From: Nocardia neocaledoniensis
Lineage (GTDB): Bacteria > Actinomycetota > Actinomycetes > Mycobacteriales > Mycobacteriaceae
Assembly (NCBI RefSeq): GCF_003182135.1
Contig: NZ_QGTL01000008.1
Span: 124,001-188,000, forward strand
Direction of reading: 5' to 3'
DNA length: 64,000 bases
The position numbers and the translations under genes are program-made. The notes beneath the pieces were generated by a model. The model did not search any database. It was not told where the DNA came from and was given only the letters and a program-made list of their open reading frames with translations. Shown piece by piece: positions 51,853 to 61,544 of the stretch (position 1 is its first letter; the number at the start of each line of letters is the position of its first letter).

Positions 51853-54531
51853 GTGACCAGCGCAGCCCCAGACAACTCGCGAAATCGTGCCGACGCCCTG
51901 CCCAAGAGCTGGAATCCCAGCGAGGTAGAGGCCGACCTGTACGAGGGCTGGGTAGCCGCCGGATACTTCGGCGCCGACGCGACCAGCGGCAAGCCCGCCT
52001 ACTCGATCGTGCTGCCGCCACCGAACGTCACCGGCACCCTGCACATGGGCCACGCGCTCGACCACACCCTCATGGACACCCTCACCCGCCGCAAGCGGAT
52101 GCAGGGCTACGAGGTGCTGTGGCTGCCCGGCATGGACCACGCGGGCATCGCGACCCAGACCGTGGTGGAGAAGCAGCTCGCCGCCGACGGCAAGACCAAA
52201 GAGGACTTCGGCCGCGAGCTGTTCATCGACAAGGTGTGGGACTGGAAGCGCGAGTCCGGCGGCGCCATCCAGTGGCAGATGCGCGCGCTCGGCGACGGCG
52301 TCGACTGGAGCCGCGACCGCTTCACCATGGACGAGGGCCTCTCGCGCGCGGTCCGCACCATCTTCAAGCGCATGTACGACGCGGGGCTGATCTACCGGGC
52401 CGAGCGTCTGGTGAACTGGTCGCCGGTGCTGAAGACCGGCATCTCCGACCTCGAGGTGGACTACAAGGACGTCGAGGGCGAGCTGGTCTCGCTGCGCTAC
52501 GGCTCGCTCGACGACAACGAACCGCACGTCGTGGTGGCCACCACCCGCGTCGAGACGATGCTCGGTGACACCGCCGTGGCCGTGCACCCCGACGACCCGC
52601 GCTACGCCGCGATGATCGGCACCACCGTCTACCACCCGATCACCGGCCACCAGATCCCGATCATCGCCGACGATTACGTCGACCCCGAGTTCGGCACCGG
52701 CGCGGTGAAGATCACCCCCGCGCACGACCCCAACGACTTCGAGATGGGCCTGCGGCACAACCTGCCGATGCCCACGATCATGGACGAGGGCGGCCGGATC
52801 ACCGGCACCGGAACCGAATTCGACGGCATGGACCGCTTCGAGGCGCGGGTGAAGGTGCGCGAGCGCCTCGCCGCCGAGGGCCGCGTGGTCGCCGAGAAGC
52901 GGCCCTACGTGCACAGCGTCGGTCACTCCGAGCGCTCCGGCGAGCCGATCGAGCCGCGCCTGTCGATGCAGTGGTGGGTCAAGGTGGAGTCGCTGGCCAA
53001 GGCCGCGGGCGACGCGGTCCGCGACGGCGACGTGAAGATCCACCCGGCGAGCCAGGAACCGCGCTGGTTCGACTGGGTCGACAACATGCACGACTGGTGC
53101 ATCTCGCGCCAGCTGTGGTGGGGTCACCGCATCCCGATCTGGTACGGCCCCGAGGGCGAGATCGTGTGCCTGGGCCCGGACGAGGAAGCGCCCGAGGGCT
53201 GGGTGCAGGACCCGGACGTGCTCGACACCTGGTTCTCCTCGGGCCTGTGGCCGTTCTCCACGATGGGCTGGCCCGAGGCCACCCCGGAGCTGGCGAAGTT
53301 CTATCCGACCAGCGTGCTGGTCACCGGCTACGACATCCTGTTCTTCTGGGTGGCCCGGATGATGATGTTCGGCATGTTCGTCAGCGACGACCCGGCGCTC
53401 ACGACCGGCAAGGGCGGGCAGAAGCAGGTGCCGTTCGAGGACGTCTTCCTGCACGGCCTGATCCGCGACCAGTTCGGCAAGAAGATGTCGAAGTCGCGCG
53501 GCAACGGCATCGACCCGCTGGACTGGATCAACTCCTACGGCGCCGACGCGCTGCGCTTCACCCTGGCCCGCGGCGCCCAGCCGGGCGGCGACCTCTCGGT
53601 CGGCGAACCGCACGCCCTGGCCTCGCGCAGCTTCGTCACCAAGCTGTTCAACGCCACCAAGTTCGCGCTGATGAACGGCGCGCGCTCGGGCGAGCTGCCC
53701 CCGCGCGAGACCCTCACCGACACCGACCGCTGGATCGTCGACCGGCTCGACGAGGTGCGCGCCGAAGTCGACGCCGCCTTCGACGCCTACGAATTCGGCA
53801 AGGCCTGCGAGGCGCTCTACCACTTCGCGTGGGATGAACTGTGCGACTGGTACCTGGAGCTGTCGAAGGTGCAGTTCGCCGAGTCCGACGCGCGCGCCGA
53901 GAGCACCGCGGTGGTTCTGGGCACCGTGCTCGACGCGGTGCTGCGCCTGCTGCACCCGGTGATCCCGTTCGTCACCGAGACGCTGTGGAAGGCGCTCACC
54001 GGCGGCGAGTCCGTCGTGGTCGCGCCGTGGCCCGCCGCGAGTGGGGTGGCCACCGACACGGTCGCCGCGCAGCGCGTCGCCGACACGCAGCGCCTGATCA
54101 CCGAGATCCGCCGCTTCCGCAGCGACCAGGGCCTGGCCGACAAGCAGAAGGTGAAGGCCACGCTGGTGGGCCTGGACGAGGCCGGGCTCGGCGCGTTCGC
54201 GGGCTCGGTGGCCAACCTGGCCCGGCTGACCGAACCCGGCGACGACTTCGCCACCACCGCCGAGGTGCAGGTCCGCCTCTCCGGCGCGACGGTCACCGTG
54301 CAGCTCGACACCTCCGGCGCCATCGACCTCGACGCCGAACGCCGCAGGCTGGAAAAGGATCTCGCGGTCGCGCAGAAGGACCTCGACACCACCACGGCCA
54401 AGCTCGGCAACGAGGCCTTCCTGGCCAAGGCGCCGCAGCACGTCGTCGACAAGATCACCGGCCGCCGCGACGTGGCCGCGGCCGAAGTCGCGCGGATCGG
54501 CGCCCGGCTGGCGGAGCTGAGCGGCAAGTGA
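51853..54531 (+). CDS. valS: Valyl-tRNA synthetase
   Basis: An 892-residue class I aminoacyl-tRNA synthetase. The HIGH motif is HMGH (64-67) in PPPNVTGTLHMGHA, and KMSKS is at 544-548. The CP1 editing domain lies about 190-340, the anticodon-binding domain 610-760, and a C-terminal coiled coil (about 830-890) stabilises tRNA. GTG start at 51853. Its stop overlaps folC by four bases; order valS-folC matches M. tuberculosis Rv2448c-Rv2447c. Confidence 0.97.
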   Translation: MTSAAPDNSRNRADALPKSWNPSEVEADLYEGWVAAGYFGADATSGKPAYSIVLPPPNVTGTLHMGHALDHTLMDTLTRRKRMQGYEVLWLPGMDHAGIATQTVVEKQLAADGKTKEDFGRELFIDKVWDWKRESGGAIQWQMRALGDGVDWSRDRFTMDEGLSRAVRTIFKRMYDAGLIYRAERLVNWSPVLKTGISDLEVDYKDVEGELVSLRYGSLDDNEPHVVVATTRVETMLGDTAVAVHPDDPRYAAMIGTTVYHPITGHQIPIIADDYVDPEFGTGAVKITPAHDPNDFEMGLRHNLPMPTIMDEGGRITGTGTEFDGMDRFEARVKVRERLAAEGRVVAEKRPYVHSVGHSERSGEPIEPRLSMQWWVKVESLAKAAGDAVRDGDVKIHPASQEPRWFDWVDNMHDWCISRQLWWGHRIPIWYGPEGEIVCLGPDEEAPEGWVQDPDVLDTWFSSGLWPFSTMGWPEATPELAKFYPTSVLVTGYDILFFWVARMMMFGMFVSDDPALTTGKGGQKQVPFEDVFLHGLIRDQFGKKMSKSRGNGIDPLDWINSYGADALRFTLARGAQPGGDLSVGEPHALASRSFVTKLFNATKFALMNGARSGELPPRETLTDTDRWIVDRLDEVRAEVDAAFDAYEFGKACEALYHFAWDELCDWYLELSKVQFAESDARAESTAVVLGTVLDAVLRLLHPVIPFVTETLWKALTGGESVVVAPWPAASGVATDTVAAQRVADTQRLITEIRRFRSDQGLADKQKVKATLVGLDEAGLGAFAGSVANLARLTEPGDDFATTAEVQVRLSGATVTVQLDTSGAIDLDAERRRLEKDLAVAQKDLDTTTAKLGNEAFLAKAPQHVVDKITGRRDVAAAEVARIGARLAELSGK

Positions 54532-55985
54532 ACGACGAGCCGGAACCGCAGTACGAAGCCGACGACCGCCCGGCTCCGCTCGGTGCCGGGCCGTCGCCGG
54601 TCGATCTGGCCGAGCTGGCGCTGGTCGAGGCCGAACTCGACAAGCGCTGGCCCGAGACCAAGATCGAGCCGTCGCTGACCAGGATCGCCACGCTGATGGA
54701 CCTGCTCGGCAACCCGCAGCGCAACTACCCGGCGATCCACGTCGCCGGGACCAACGGCAAGACCTCGGTCACCCGGATGATCGATGCCCTGCTCACCGCG
54801 CTGCACCGGCGCACCGGCCGGATCACGAGTCCGCACCTGCAGCTGGCGACCGAGCGGATCAGCATCGACAACGCTCCGATCACCCCGGCCCGCTACGTGG
54901 AGACCTACCACGAGCTCGAGCCCTACATCGCGATGATCGACCAGCAGTCCGCCGCGGCGGGCGGCCCGGCGATGAGCAAGTTCGAGGTGCTCACCGGCAT
55001 GGCCTACGCCGCCTTCGCCGAGGCGCCGGTGGACGTGGCCGTCGTAGAGACCGGCATGGGCGGCACCTGGGACGCCACCAACGTGATCGACGGACAGGTC
55101 GCGGTGATCACCCCGATCGGCCTCGACCACGTCGAATACCTCGGTCCCGACCTGCCCTCGATCGCCAAGGAGAAGGCCGGGATCATCAAGCGCGCGCCCG
55201 AGGCGCTGGTGCCCGTCGACACCGTCGCGGTGATCGCCGAGCAGGAGCCCGAGGTCATGGACGTGCTGCTGCGCCGGGCCGTGGAGGCCGACGCGGCGGT
55301 GGCCCGCGAGGGCGCGGAGTTCCGGGTGCTGGAGCGGGCCGTCGCCGTCGGCGGTCAGCTGCTGACGCTGCAGGGGCTCGGCGGCGTGTACGACGAGATC
55401 TTCCTGCCGCTGCACGGGGAACACCAGGCGCGCAACGCCTCGCTCGCGCTGGCCGCCGTCGAGGCGTTCTTCGGCGCGGGCGCGGATCGTCAGCTCGACG
55501 TCGAGGCCGTCCGCGCGGGGTTCGCCGGCGCGGCCAGCCCGGGGCGGATGGAACGGATGCGCAACGCGCCGACCATCTTCGTCGACGCGGCCCACAATCC
55601 CGCAGGCGCGCAGGCGCTGGCCAACACCCTCACCTCCGAATTCGACTTCCGCAAGCTGGTCGCGGTCGTCTCGGTGCTCGCCGACAAAGACGCGGGCGGC
55701 ATCCTGGACGCCCTGGAACCGGTCTTCGACGAGATCGTGGTCACCAGCAACGGCTCGCCGCGCGCCATGGAGGTCGACCGGCTGGCCGACCTGGCCGTGC
55801 AGCGCTTCGGCGACGAACGCGTGATCACCGCCGAGACCCTGCCCGACGCCCTGGAATCGGCGATCGCGCTGGCCGAGCAGGCCGGTGACGACGGCGACGT
55901 GATCTCGGGCGCCGGCGTGGTGGTGACAGGTTCGGTCGTCACCGCGGGCGCGGCCCGCGCCCTCTTCGGAAAGGCCCCGGCATGA
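54528..55985 (+). CDS. folC: Folylpolyglutamate synthase/dihydrofolate synthase
   Basis: A 485-residue Mur-ligase-fold enzyme adding glutamates to folate. HVAGTNGKTS (ATP loop, about 71-80), SPHLQLATERI, and VVETGMGGTWDATNV are FolC signatures. GTG 54528 overlaps the valS stop (GTGA) and the next gene starts within its stop (ATGA), so valS-folC-DUF4233 are translationally coupled. The first 35 residues are a poorly conserved extension. Confidence 0.96.
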   Translation: MNDEPEPQYEADDRPAPLGAGPSPVDLAELALVEAELDKRWPETKIEPSLTRIATLMDLLGNPQRNYPAIHVAGTNGKTSVTRMIDALLTALHRRTGRITSPHLQLATERISIDNAPITPARYVETYHELEPYIAMIDQQSAAAGGPAMSKFEVLTGMAYAAFAEAPVDVAVVETGMGGTWDATNVIDGQVAVITPIGLDHVEYLGPDLPSIAKEKAGIIKRAPEALVPVDTVAVIAEQEPEVMDVLLRRAVEADAAVAREGAEFRVLERAVAVGGQLLTLQGLGGVYDEIFLPLHGEHQARNASLALAAVEAFFGAGADRQLDVEAVRAGFAGAASPGRMERMRNAPTIFVDAAHNPAGAQALANTLTSEFDFRKLVAVVSVLADKDAGGILDALEPVFDEIVVTSNGSPRAMEVDRLADLAVQRFGDERVITAETLPDALESAIALAEQAGDDGDVISGAGVVVTGSVVTAGAARALFGKAPA

Positions 55986-56452
55986 GCGGTCAGCGGCCGG
56001 AGGAGGAAGCGGAGCGTGACCACGCAGGCCGCCCGAGCATGCCGAATGGACACAGCATGAGCGATGTTCCACCGCCCGCCACCGACCCGTGGAAGGGTCT
56101 GCGCGGGGTCATGGCGGGCACCCTGATCCTCGAGGCGATCGTGGTGCTGCTCGCGCTGCCGGTCGTGGCCGACGTGGGCGGCGGGATCACCTGGTTTTCC
56201 GGCACCTATCTGGTGGCCCTGTCGATCCTGATGATCCTGGGCGCGGGTCTGCAGCGGAAGCCGTGGGCGATCCCGTTCAACCTCGGGATGCAGCTGCTGT
56301 TGCTGGCCGGCACGTTCATCCACCTGTCCATCGGCGTCATCGGCCTGGTCTTCGCCGCGGTGTGGGCGTTCATCCTCATGTTGCGCGCGGATGTGCAGCG
56401 CCGGATGGACGCGGGGCTGCTGCCCAGCCAGCGGATGCACCGGGAGAACTGA
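55982..56452 (+). CDS. DUF4233 membrane protein
   Basis: A 156-residue protein with four hydrophobic helices (about 44-60, 72-86, 92-110, 114-132) after a charged 40-residue N-terminus. It is found only next to folC in actinomycetes (M. tuberculosis Rv2446c) and has unknown function. An internal ATG 75 bases in (56057) could be the real start. ndk follows after 43 bp. Confidence 0.83.
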   Translation: MSGQRPEEEAERDHAGRPSMPNGHSMSDVPPPATDPWKGLRGVMAGTLILEAIVVLLALPVVADVGGGITWFSGTYLVALSILMILGAGLQRKPWAIPFNLGMQLLLLAGTFIHLSIGVIGLVFAAVWAFILMLRADVQRRMDAGLLPSQRMHREN

Positions 56453-56495
56453 CACGAGTTCGGCCCGCGGTGGCGCCGCCGGATAGAGTGTCGCC

Positions 56496-56912
56496 GTGAC
56501 TGAGCAGACTTTGGTACTCATCAAGCCGGACGGCGTCTCCCGTGGCCTCGTCGGCGAGGTGCTCGCCCGCATCGAGCGCAAGGGCCTGACCCTGGCGGCC
56601 CTCGAGCTGAAGACGGTGTCCGTCGAGCTCGCGAAGGAGCACTACGCCGAGCACGCCGAGCGCCCGTTCTTCGGTTCGCTCATCGAATTCATCACCTCGG
56701 GCCCGGTCGTGGCGGCCGTGCTGGAGGGTCCGCGCGCGATCGCGGCGTTCCGTCAGCTCGCTGGCGGCACCGACCCGGTGGAGAAGGCCACCCCGGGCAC
56801 CATCCGCGGTGACTTCGGTCTGGAGACCCAGTTCAACCTCGTCCACGGTTCCGACTCGCCCGAGTCCGCCAAGCGCGAGATCGCGCTCTGGTTCCCCGAG
56901 TTTCCTGCCTGA
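56496..56912 (+). CDS. ndk: Nucleoside diphosphate kinase
   Basis: A 138-residue enzyme balancing NTP pools by phosphate transfer via H117 (VHGSDSPESA). LVLIKPDGVSRGLVGEV and TIRGDFG are family blocks. GTG start at 56496. It corresponds to M. tuberculosis ndkA (Rv2445c). A 13-bp stem terminator follows. Confidence 0.97.
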   Translation: MTEQTLVLIKPDGVSRGLVGEVLARIERKGLTLAALELKTVSVELAKEHYAEHAERPFFGSLIEFITSGPVVAAVLEGPRAIAAFRQLAGGTDPVEKATPGTIRGDFGLETQFNLVHGSDSPESAKREIALWFPEFPA

Positions 56913-56926
56913 TTCGCGCTGTACTC

Positions 56927-56957
56927 GCTCGTCGCGTCCGGTGCGGACGCGACGAGC
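56927..56957 (+). terminator. Terminator after ndk
   Basis: A 13-bp perfect stem (56927-56939 with 56945-56957), loop GGTGC. Confidence 0.72.
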
Positions 56958-57304
56958 TCGAGCGGTGCGGAGTTCGCCCGCGATGCGCCGATGGCGATCG
57001 CCGCGCGAACCGTATGGGATACTGACTATGGACGTGTTCGACGCCGATGCTCAAACAGGGCGGTTGGTGACAGCCTGTCGCGCAGGTACGCGACAGCGGT
57101 GACGGACATGACCGGATGACACCGCGGTTGGATGCCGATCATCGCTGCCACGGACGACCCTGTTGCTGGGGCCGCCCACCCCGGCACGCTGGATGAGCGC
57201 TCGGAGCGCGGCGTCACGCCGTACAGCCAGGCGCCGCGTGACCGGTTGGCCCGCCAGAAGATCGATCGAGGTGCGACCGGACACGCGGGGCGAGACCAGA
57301 TGAC

Positions 57305-57325
57305 CCTCGTACCATCGGTACGAGG
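57305..57325. promoter_or_regulatory. Palindrome in the rne leader
   Basis: CCTCGTACC-ATC-GGTACGAGG, perfect 9-bp arms, 79 bp before the rne GTG. May fold as a leader hairpin or bind a regulator. Confidence 0.5.
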
Positions 57326-57403
57326 TGCACGGACGATGCCCCCGCGTCGGCCGCGTCACTCCCGTACCGGGGATGGACGCGCCCGGGGGCCCGAGGAGAC
57401 TTC

Positions 57404-60400
57404 GTGGCCGATACAGAGCCGCTGGACACAACACAACAGGATGCCGATCAATTGCCGGAGCGAATTCGAGTTCATGCACTGGCCAAGCGGTTGGGAGTGA
57501 CCAGCAAACGCATCCTGGCCAAACTGGCCGAACTGGGAGCCGAAGCGCGCAGCGTGCAATCCAATGTGGATCGCGCCGTCGCCGAGACGGTGCGCGACGC
57601 CATCGCCGCCGCCGACGCCGAGACCGGCGAATCCCCGGCATCCACCCCCGTGACGGCCGCGCCGCCGTCGCCCGCCCCCGTCGCCGAGCAGCCGGCCGAC
57701 CCGACCACCGCGCCCGCGCCGATGTTCTCGGCGCCCGAGGTCGCAAGCACCGAAGGCGTCTTCGCCACCGAAACGCCGCACACCGACCTGTTCACGCACC
57801 GCCCCGCGGAGACCGCGGCCCCGGCCGAGCCGGTGGCCTTCGAGGCGCCCGCCTTCGTGGCGCCGCTGTTCCTGTCGCCGGACGCCACCGCCGCCGAGGA
57901 GGCGCGCAAGCGCCGCCGTGCCGAGCGGACCAGCAAGCGGACCGAGGAGCCGGTCGAGGACATCGAGCCCGAGACCGAGCCCGAGACGGCCGAGGACGAG
58001 TCCGACAGCGCCGGTGACAACGACGCCGACGGGCAGCCGCGTCGCCGTCGTCGTGGCCGTCGTGGCCGTGGTCGCGGCCGTGGCGAGCAGTCCGCCGACG
58101 GCGAGGACACCGACACCGAGGGCGCCGAGTCCGACACCGACGACGAGACCGCGTCGGCCGAGGCCACCACCGACGAGGCCGAGCAGGCCGAGGACACCGA
58201 CTCCGACGACGAGGACGACACGCAGCCCGAGGGCGCGAGCCGGCGCCGCCGCCGTCGTCGCCGCCGCAAGGTCGGCGGAGAGTCCGGCGAGGACGCCTCG
58301 TCCGAGGACGATCCGCCGAACACCGTGGTGCACGAGCGCGAGCCGCGCAACAAGAGCCGCGGCCGCTCCGGCTCCGACGAGGTGCAGGGCATCTCCGGTT
58401 CCACCCGGCTCGAGGCCAAGCGTCAGCGCCGCCGTGACGGCCGCGAGGCCGGTCGCCGACGCCCGCCGATCCTCACCGAGTCGGAGTTCCTGGCCCGCCG
58501 CGAGGCGGTCGACCGGGTGATGGTCGTGCGGGAGAAGGCGTTCGACGCCGCCGAGCACGCGGGTCACCAGACCACCACCCAGGTGGCGGTGCTCGAGGAC
58601 AACATCCTGGTCGAGCACTTCGTCACGAGTTCCGGTCAGGCGTCGATGGTGGGCAACGTCTACCTCGGCAAGGTGCAGAACGTGCTGCCCAGCATGGAGG
58701 CGGCGTTCATCGACATCGGCCGCGGCCGCAACGGCGTGCTCTACGCCGGTGAGGTGAACTGGGAGGCCGCCGGTCTCGGCGGCAAGGAACGCAAGATCGA
58801 GCAGGCGCTCAAGCCGGGCGATCAGGTGCTGGTCCAGGTCTCCAAGGACCCGGTCGGGCACAAGGGCGCCCGCCTGACCACCCAGATCTCGCTCGCGGGC
58901 CGCTTCCTGGTGTACGTGCCGGGCGGCACCTCCACCGGGATCAGCCGCAAGCTGCCCGACACCGAGCGCAAGCGGCTCAAGGAGATCCTGCGCGAGATCG
59001 TGCCCGCCGACGCCGGTGTGATCATCCGCACCGCGTCCGAGGGCGTCAGCGAACCCGAGCTGGCCCGCGACGTCGAGCGGCTGCAGGCCACCTGGCGCAC
59101 CATCGAGGAGGCCGCCAAGGGCTCGGTCAAGGACGCGCCCAAGGCCCTCTACGAGGAGCCGGACCTGCTGGTCAAGGTGATCCGCGATCTGTTCAACGAG
59201 GACTTCTCCCGGCTGGTCATCGAAGGCGACCGGGCCTGGAGCACCGTGGAGACCTACGTCCGCACCGTCGCGCCCGACCTGCTGCCGCGGGTCGACCGGC
59301 ACGAGAACAACGGTGTCGACGTGTTCACGGCCTTCCGCATCGACGAGCAGCTGGCCAAGGCGCTCGACCGCAAGGTGTGGCTGCCCTCGGGCGGCACCCT
59401 GGTGATCGATCGCACCGAGGCGATGACCGTCGTCGACGTCAACACCGGCAAGTTCACCGGTTCGGGGTCGAGCAACCTGGAGGAGACCGTCACCAGGAAC
59501 AACCTGGAGGCGGCCGAGGAGATCGTGCGCCAGATGCGGCTGCGCGACATCGGCGGCATGATCGTCGTCGACTTCATCGACATGGTGCTCGAATCCAACC
59601 GTGACCTGGTGCTGCGCCGCCTCACCGAGGCGCTGGGCCGCGATCGCACGCGGCACCAGGTGTCGGAGGTGACCTCGCTCGGCCTGGTCCAGATGACCCG
59701 CAAGAAGCTGGGCACCGGTCTGGTCGAGGCGTTCTCCACGACCTGTGAGCACTGCCACGGCCGCGGCATCCTCGTGCACTCCTACCCGGTGGACGCCGGG
59801 TCGGGCGCCGACGAGCAGGCCGGCCGGGCCAAGGAGGGCGGTTCGCGCCGTCGCCGTGGCAAGGACAAGAGCGGTCAGGACAAGCCCGCCGCGGCCGCCC
59901 CGGCGACCAACGGCACCGCCCCGGCCGAGCACGGTGAGGAGGACATCGCGGTCAAGCGGGCCCACCCGGTCGCCCTCGCGATGGCCGCCCACCACGGCGA
60001 GGAGGGCGCCGAGCAGGCGGTCGAGGCCGTCGAGCCCGAGGTCGTCGAGACCGCCGCGGTCGAGGAGGCGCCGGCCGAGCCGACGCGCTCCCGGTCGAGG
60101 TCGCGGTCGCGGCGTGCGAGCCGGTCGGCAGCCCAGGCCGAGGCGCCGGTCGAGAGTCCGGCGCTGACCGGGGTCATCACGGCCGAGGACGAGTCCGCCG
60201 AGGCGGAACCGGAAGCCGAGGTGGCGGTCGAGGCCGTCGCCGAGCCGCCGGTCGCCGAGCCGGAGCAGGCCGCTGAGCCGGAGCCCGTGGTCGAGCCGGA
60301 ACCGGAGCAGGCACCCGAGCCCGCCCCGGTCGCCGAGGAGCCCGCACGGGCGCCACGGCGGCGCCGGGTGGCGCGCTCGACGGCGGCGCCCAAGGCCGAC

Positions 60401-60556
60401 AGCGCGGGCGCGGTGTTCGTGCTCTCCGCGAGCGAGCAGCCGCCCGCGGCGGCCGTCGTGGACGTCGCCGCGGAGCCGGTCGTCGTCCCCGAGCGCAAAC
60501 CGCGTCGCCGCGCGGTGGGCCGCCCCGCGGGCGCGCCTGCCGCCGAGGGCAACTGA
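57404..60556 (+). CDS. rne: Ribonuclease E/G with N-terminal IF-2-like domain
   Basis: A 1050-residue endoribonuclease and degradosome core. Residues about 22-72 resemble the N-terminal domain of initiation factor IF-2 (VHALAKRLGVTSKRILAKLA). Then comes a long acidic and Arg-rich disordered region (about 80-350). The S1 domain is about 395-480, the catalytic core has D678 (VVDVNTGK) and D723 (VVDFIDM), the Zn-link is CEHC, and the C-terminal tail is Pro/Glu-rich. GAGGAG five bases before GTG 57404 sets the start. Rv2444c is the M. tuberculosis counterpart. Confidence 0.94.
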   Translation: MADTEPLDTTQQDADQLPERIRVHALAKRLGVTSKRILAKLAELGAEARSVQSNVDRAVAETVRDAIAAADAETGESPASTPVTAAPPSPAPVAEQPADPTTAPAPMFSAPEVASTEGVFATETPHTDLFTHRPAETAAPAEPVAFEAPAFVAPLFLSPDATAAEEARKRRRAERTSKRTEEPVEDIEPETEPETAEDESDSAGDNDADGQPRRRRRGRRGRGRGRGEQSADGEDTDTEGAESDTDDETASAEATTDEAEQAEDTDSDDEDDTQPEGASRRRRRRRRRKVGGESGEDASSEDDPPNTVVHEREPRNKSRGRSGSDEVQGISGSTRLEAKRQRRRDGREAGRRRPPILTESEFLARREAVDRVMVVREKAFDAAEHAGHQTTTQVAVLEDNILVEHFVTSSGQASMVGNVYLGKVQNVLPSMEAAFIDIGRGRNGVLYAGEVNWEAAGLGGKERKIEQALKPGDQVLVQVSKDPVGHKGARLTTQISLAGRFLVYVPGGTSTGISRKLPDTERKRLKEILREIVPADAGVIIRTASEGVSEPELARDVERLQATWRTIEEAAKGSVKDAPKALYEEPDLLVKVIRDLFNEDFSRLVIEGDRAWSTVETYVRTVAPDLLPRVDRHENNGVDVFTAFRIDEQLAKALDRKVWLPSGGTLVIDRTEAMTVVDVNTGKFTGSGSSNLEETVTRNNLEAAEEIVRQMRLRDIGGMIVVDFIDMVLESNRDLVLRRLTEALGRDRTRHQVSEVTSLGLVQMTRKKLGTGLVEAFSTTCEHCHGRGILVHSYPVDAGSGADEQAGRAKEGGSRRRRGKDKSGQDKPAAAAPATNGTAPAEHGEEDIAVKRAHPVALAMAAHHGEEGAEQAVEAVEPEVVETAAVEEAPAEPTRSRSRSRSRRASRSAAQAEAPVESPALTGVITAEDESAEAEPEAEVAVEAVAEPPVAEPEQAAEPEPVVEPEPEQAPEPAPVAEEPARAPRRRRVARSTAAPKADSAGAVFVLSASEQPPAAAVVDVAAEPVVVPERKPRRRAVGRPAGAPAAEGN

Positions 60557-60559
60557 TCC

Positions 60560-60601
60560 CGGTGCTCGCGGACGCGGCGATCGTCGCGTCCGCGAGCACC
60601 G
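60560..60601 (+). terminator. Terminator after rne
   Basis: A 17-bp perfect stem (60560-60576 with 60585-60601), loop GCGATCGT. Confidence 0.8.
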
Positions 60602-60622
60602 ATCCCGGCCTGACCGGCCGAA

Positions 60623-60652
60623 TTGGGGGACAGGGTACGGTTCTGGTAACCT
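60623..60652 (+). promoter_or_regulatory. Likely rplU-rpmA promoter
   Basis: TTGGGG (60623-60628) and TAACCT (60647-60652) with an 18-bp spacer, downstream of the rne terminator. A leader of about 165 bases to the rplU ATG follows. Confidence 0.5.
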
Positions 60653-60823
60653 AGGTCGGTCGCTGCCCAGCGATTGGGCACCTGGCTGACCAGTCGGGTG
60701 ATACCGCAGGCAAGTGACCGTTGCCCTTCCCGCCTTGTAGGCGAGGATGAGCCCCAGCCAAGAACCGCGTCGCGGCTGCGACGTGAAACGAGCACGACCA
60801 ACGTGAGTGGAGGAAGCCGACCG

Positions 60824-61135
60824 ATGGCAGCGTACGCAATCGTCAAGACCGGCGGAAAGCAGTACAAGGTCGCGGTCGGTGACCTGGTGAAGGTCGAGAA
60901 GATCGAGGGTGAGCCCGGCACCGCCGTGGCCCTGACCCCGGTTCTCGTCGTCGACGGCGCCGATCTGACCACCGACGCCGACAAGCTGGCCAAGATCTCC
61001 GTGGCCGCCGAGGTCGTCGACCAGACCAAGGGCCCGAAGATCCGGATCCACAAGTTCAAGAACAAGACCGGCTACCACAAGCGCCAGGGTCACCGTCAGC
61101 CGCTGACGGTCATCAAGGTCACCGGCATCAAGTAA
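60824..61135 (+). CDS. rplU: 50S ribosomal protein L21
   Basis: A 103-residue large-subunit protein. YAIVKTGGKQYKVAVGDLVKVEKIEGE and the C-terminal HKRQGHRQPLTVIKV match L21 (segments quoted in part). GGAGGAAG precedes the ATG. It is always paired with rpmA, 21 bp downstream. Confidence 0.98.
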   Translation: MAAYAIVKTGGKQYKVAVGDLVKVEKIEGEPGTAVALTPVLVVDGADLTTDADKLAKISVAAEVVDQTKGPKIRIHKFKNKTGYHKRQGHRQPLTVIKVTGIK

Positions 61136-61156
61136 GCATCCCGAGGAGACGAAGCA

Positions 61157-61423
61157 ATGGCACATAAGAAGGGTGCATCCAGCTCCCGGAACGGTCGTGA
61201 TTCGAACGCCCAGCGCCTCGGCGTGAAGCGCTTCGGTGGCCAGAAGGTCAGCGCGGGCGAGATCCTGGTCCGTCAGCGCGGAACCCACTTCCACCCCGGC
61301 GTGAACGTCGGTCGTGGCGGCGACGACACCCTGTTCGCCCTCGCGGCGGGTGCGGTCGAGTTCGGCACCAAGCGTGGCCGCAAGACCGTCAACATCGTCG
61401 TCCCGGAGCCGGCCCAGGCCTGA
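61157..61423 (+). CDS. rpmA: 50S ribosomal protein L27
   Basis: An 88-residue protein reaching the peptidyl-transferase centre. It starts MAHKKGASSSRNGRDS, so no N-terminal cleavage is needed, unlike Firmicutes L27. GAGGAGA precedes the ATG. Confidence 0.98.
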   Translation: MAHKKGASSSRNGRDSNAQRLGVKRFGGQKVSAGEILVRQRGTHFHPGVNVGRGGDDTLFALAAGAVEFGTKRGRKTVNIVVPEPAQA

Positions 61424-61453
61424 CCGCCTGGAGCGTCAGCTCTACACGGACAC

Positions 61454-61489
61454 CGGAGCGGGTCAGGGTTCATTCCCTGACCCGCTCCG
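61454..61489 (+). terminator. Terminator between rpmA and obg
   Basis: A 15-bp perfect stem (61454-61468 with 61475-61489), loop TTCATT, 55 bp before the obg start; may partly attenuate obg. Confidence 0.8.
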
Positions 61490-61544
61490 TCGTGTTCGCC
61501 CACCCTTACCGCAATCGACCAGTCAGAAGGAGGAGGATCAACCC

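Larger units (their letters stand above)
56913..57403. other. 491-bp gap: ndk terminator and long rne leader
   Basis: Contains the ndk terminator, TACT/TATGG boxes near 57019-57030 that may be the rne promoter, and a 21-bp palindrome (57305-57325) in what would be a leader of about 370 bases. The open frames here are not convincing genes. Long, structured rne leaders are used for autoregulation in other bacteria. Confidence 0.5.

Noticed and set aside
51799..54441. An 880-codon antisense frame opposite valS.
   Set aside because: Shadow of valS codon bias; no family motif and no ribosome site.
57356..61294. A 1312-codon open frame antisense to rne, rplU and rpmA.
   Set aside because: It mirrors true genes on the plus strand; long antisense frames are expected at this GC content, and its sequence is low-complexity Gly/Leu/Arg without any domain.
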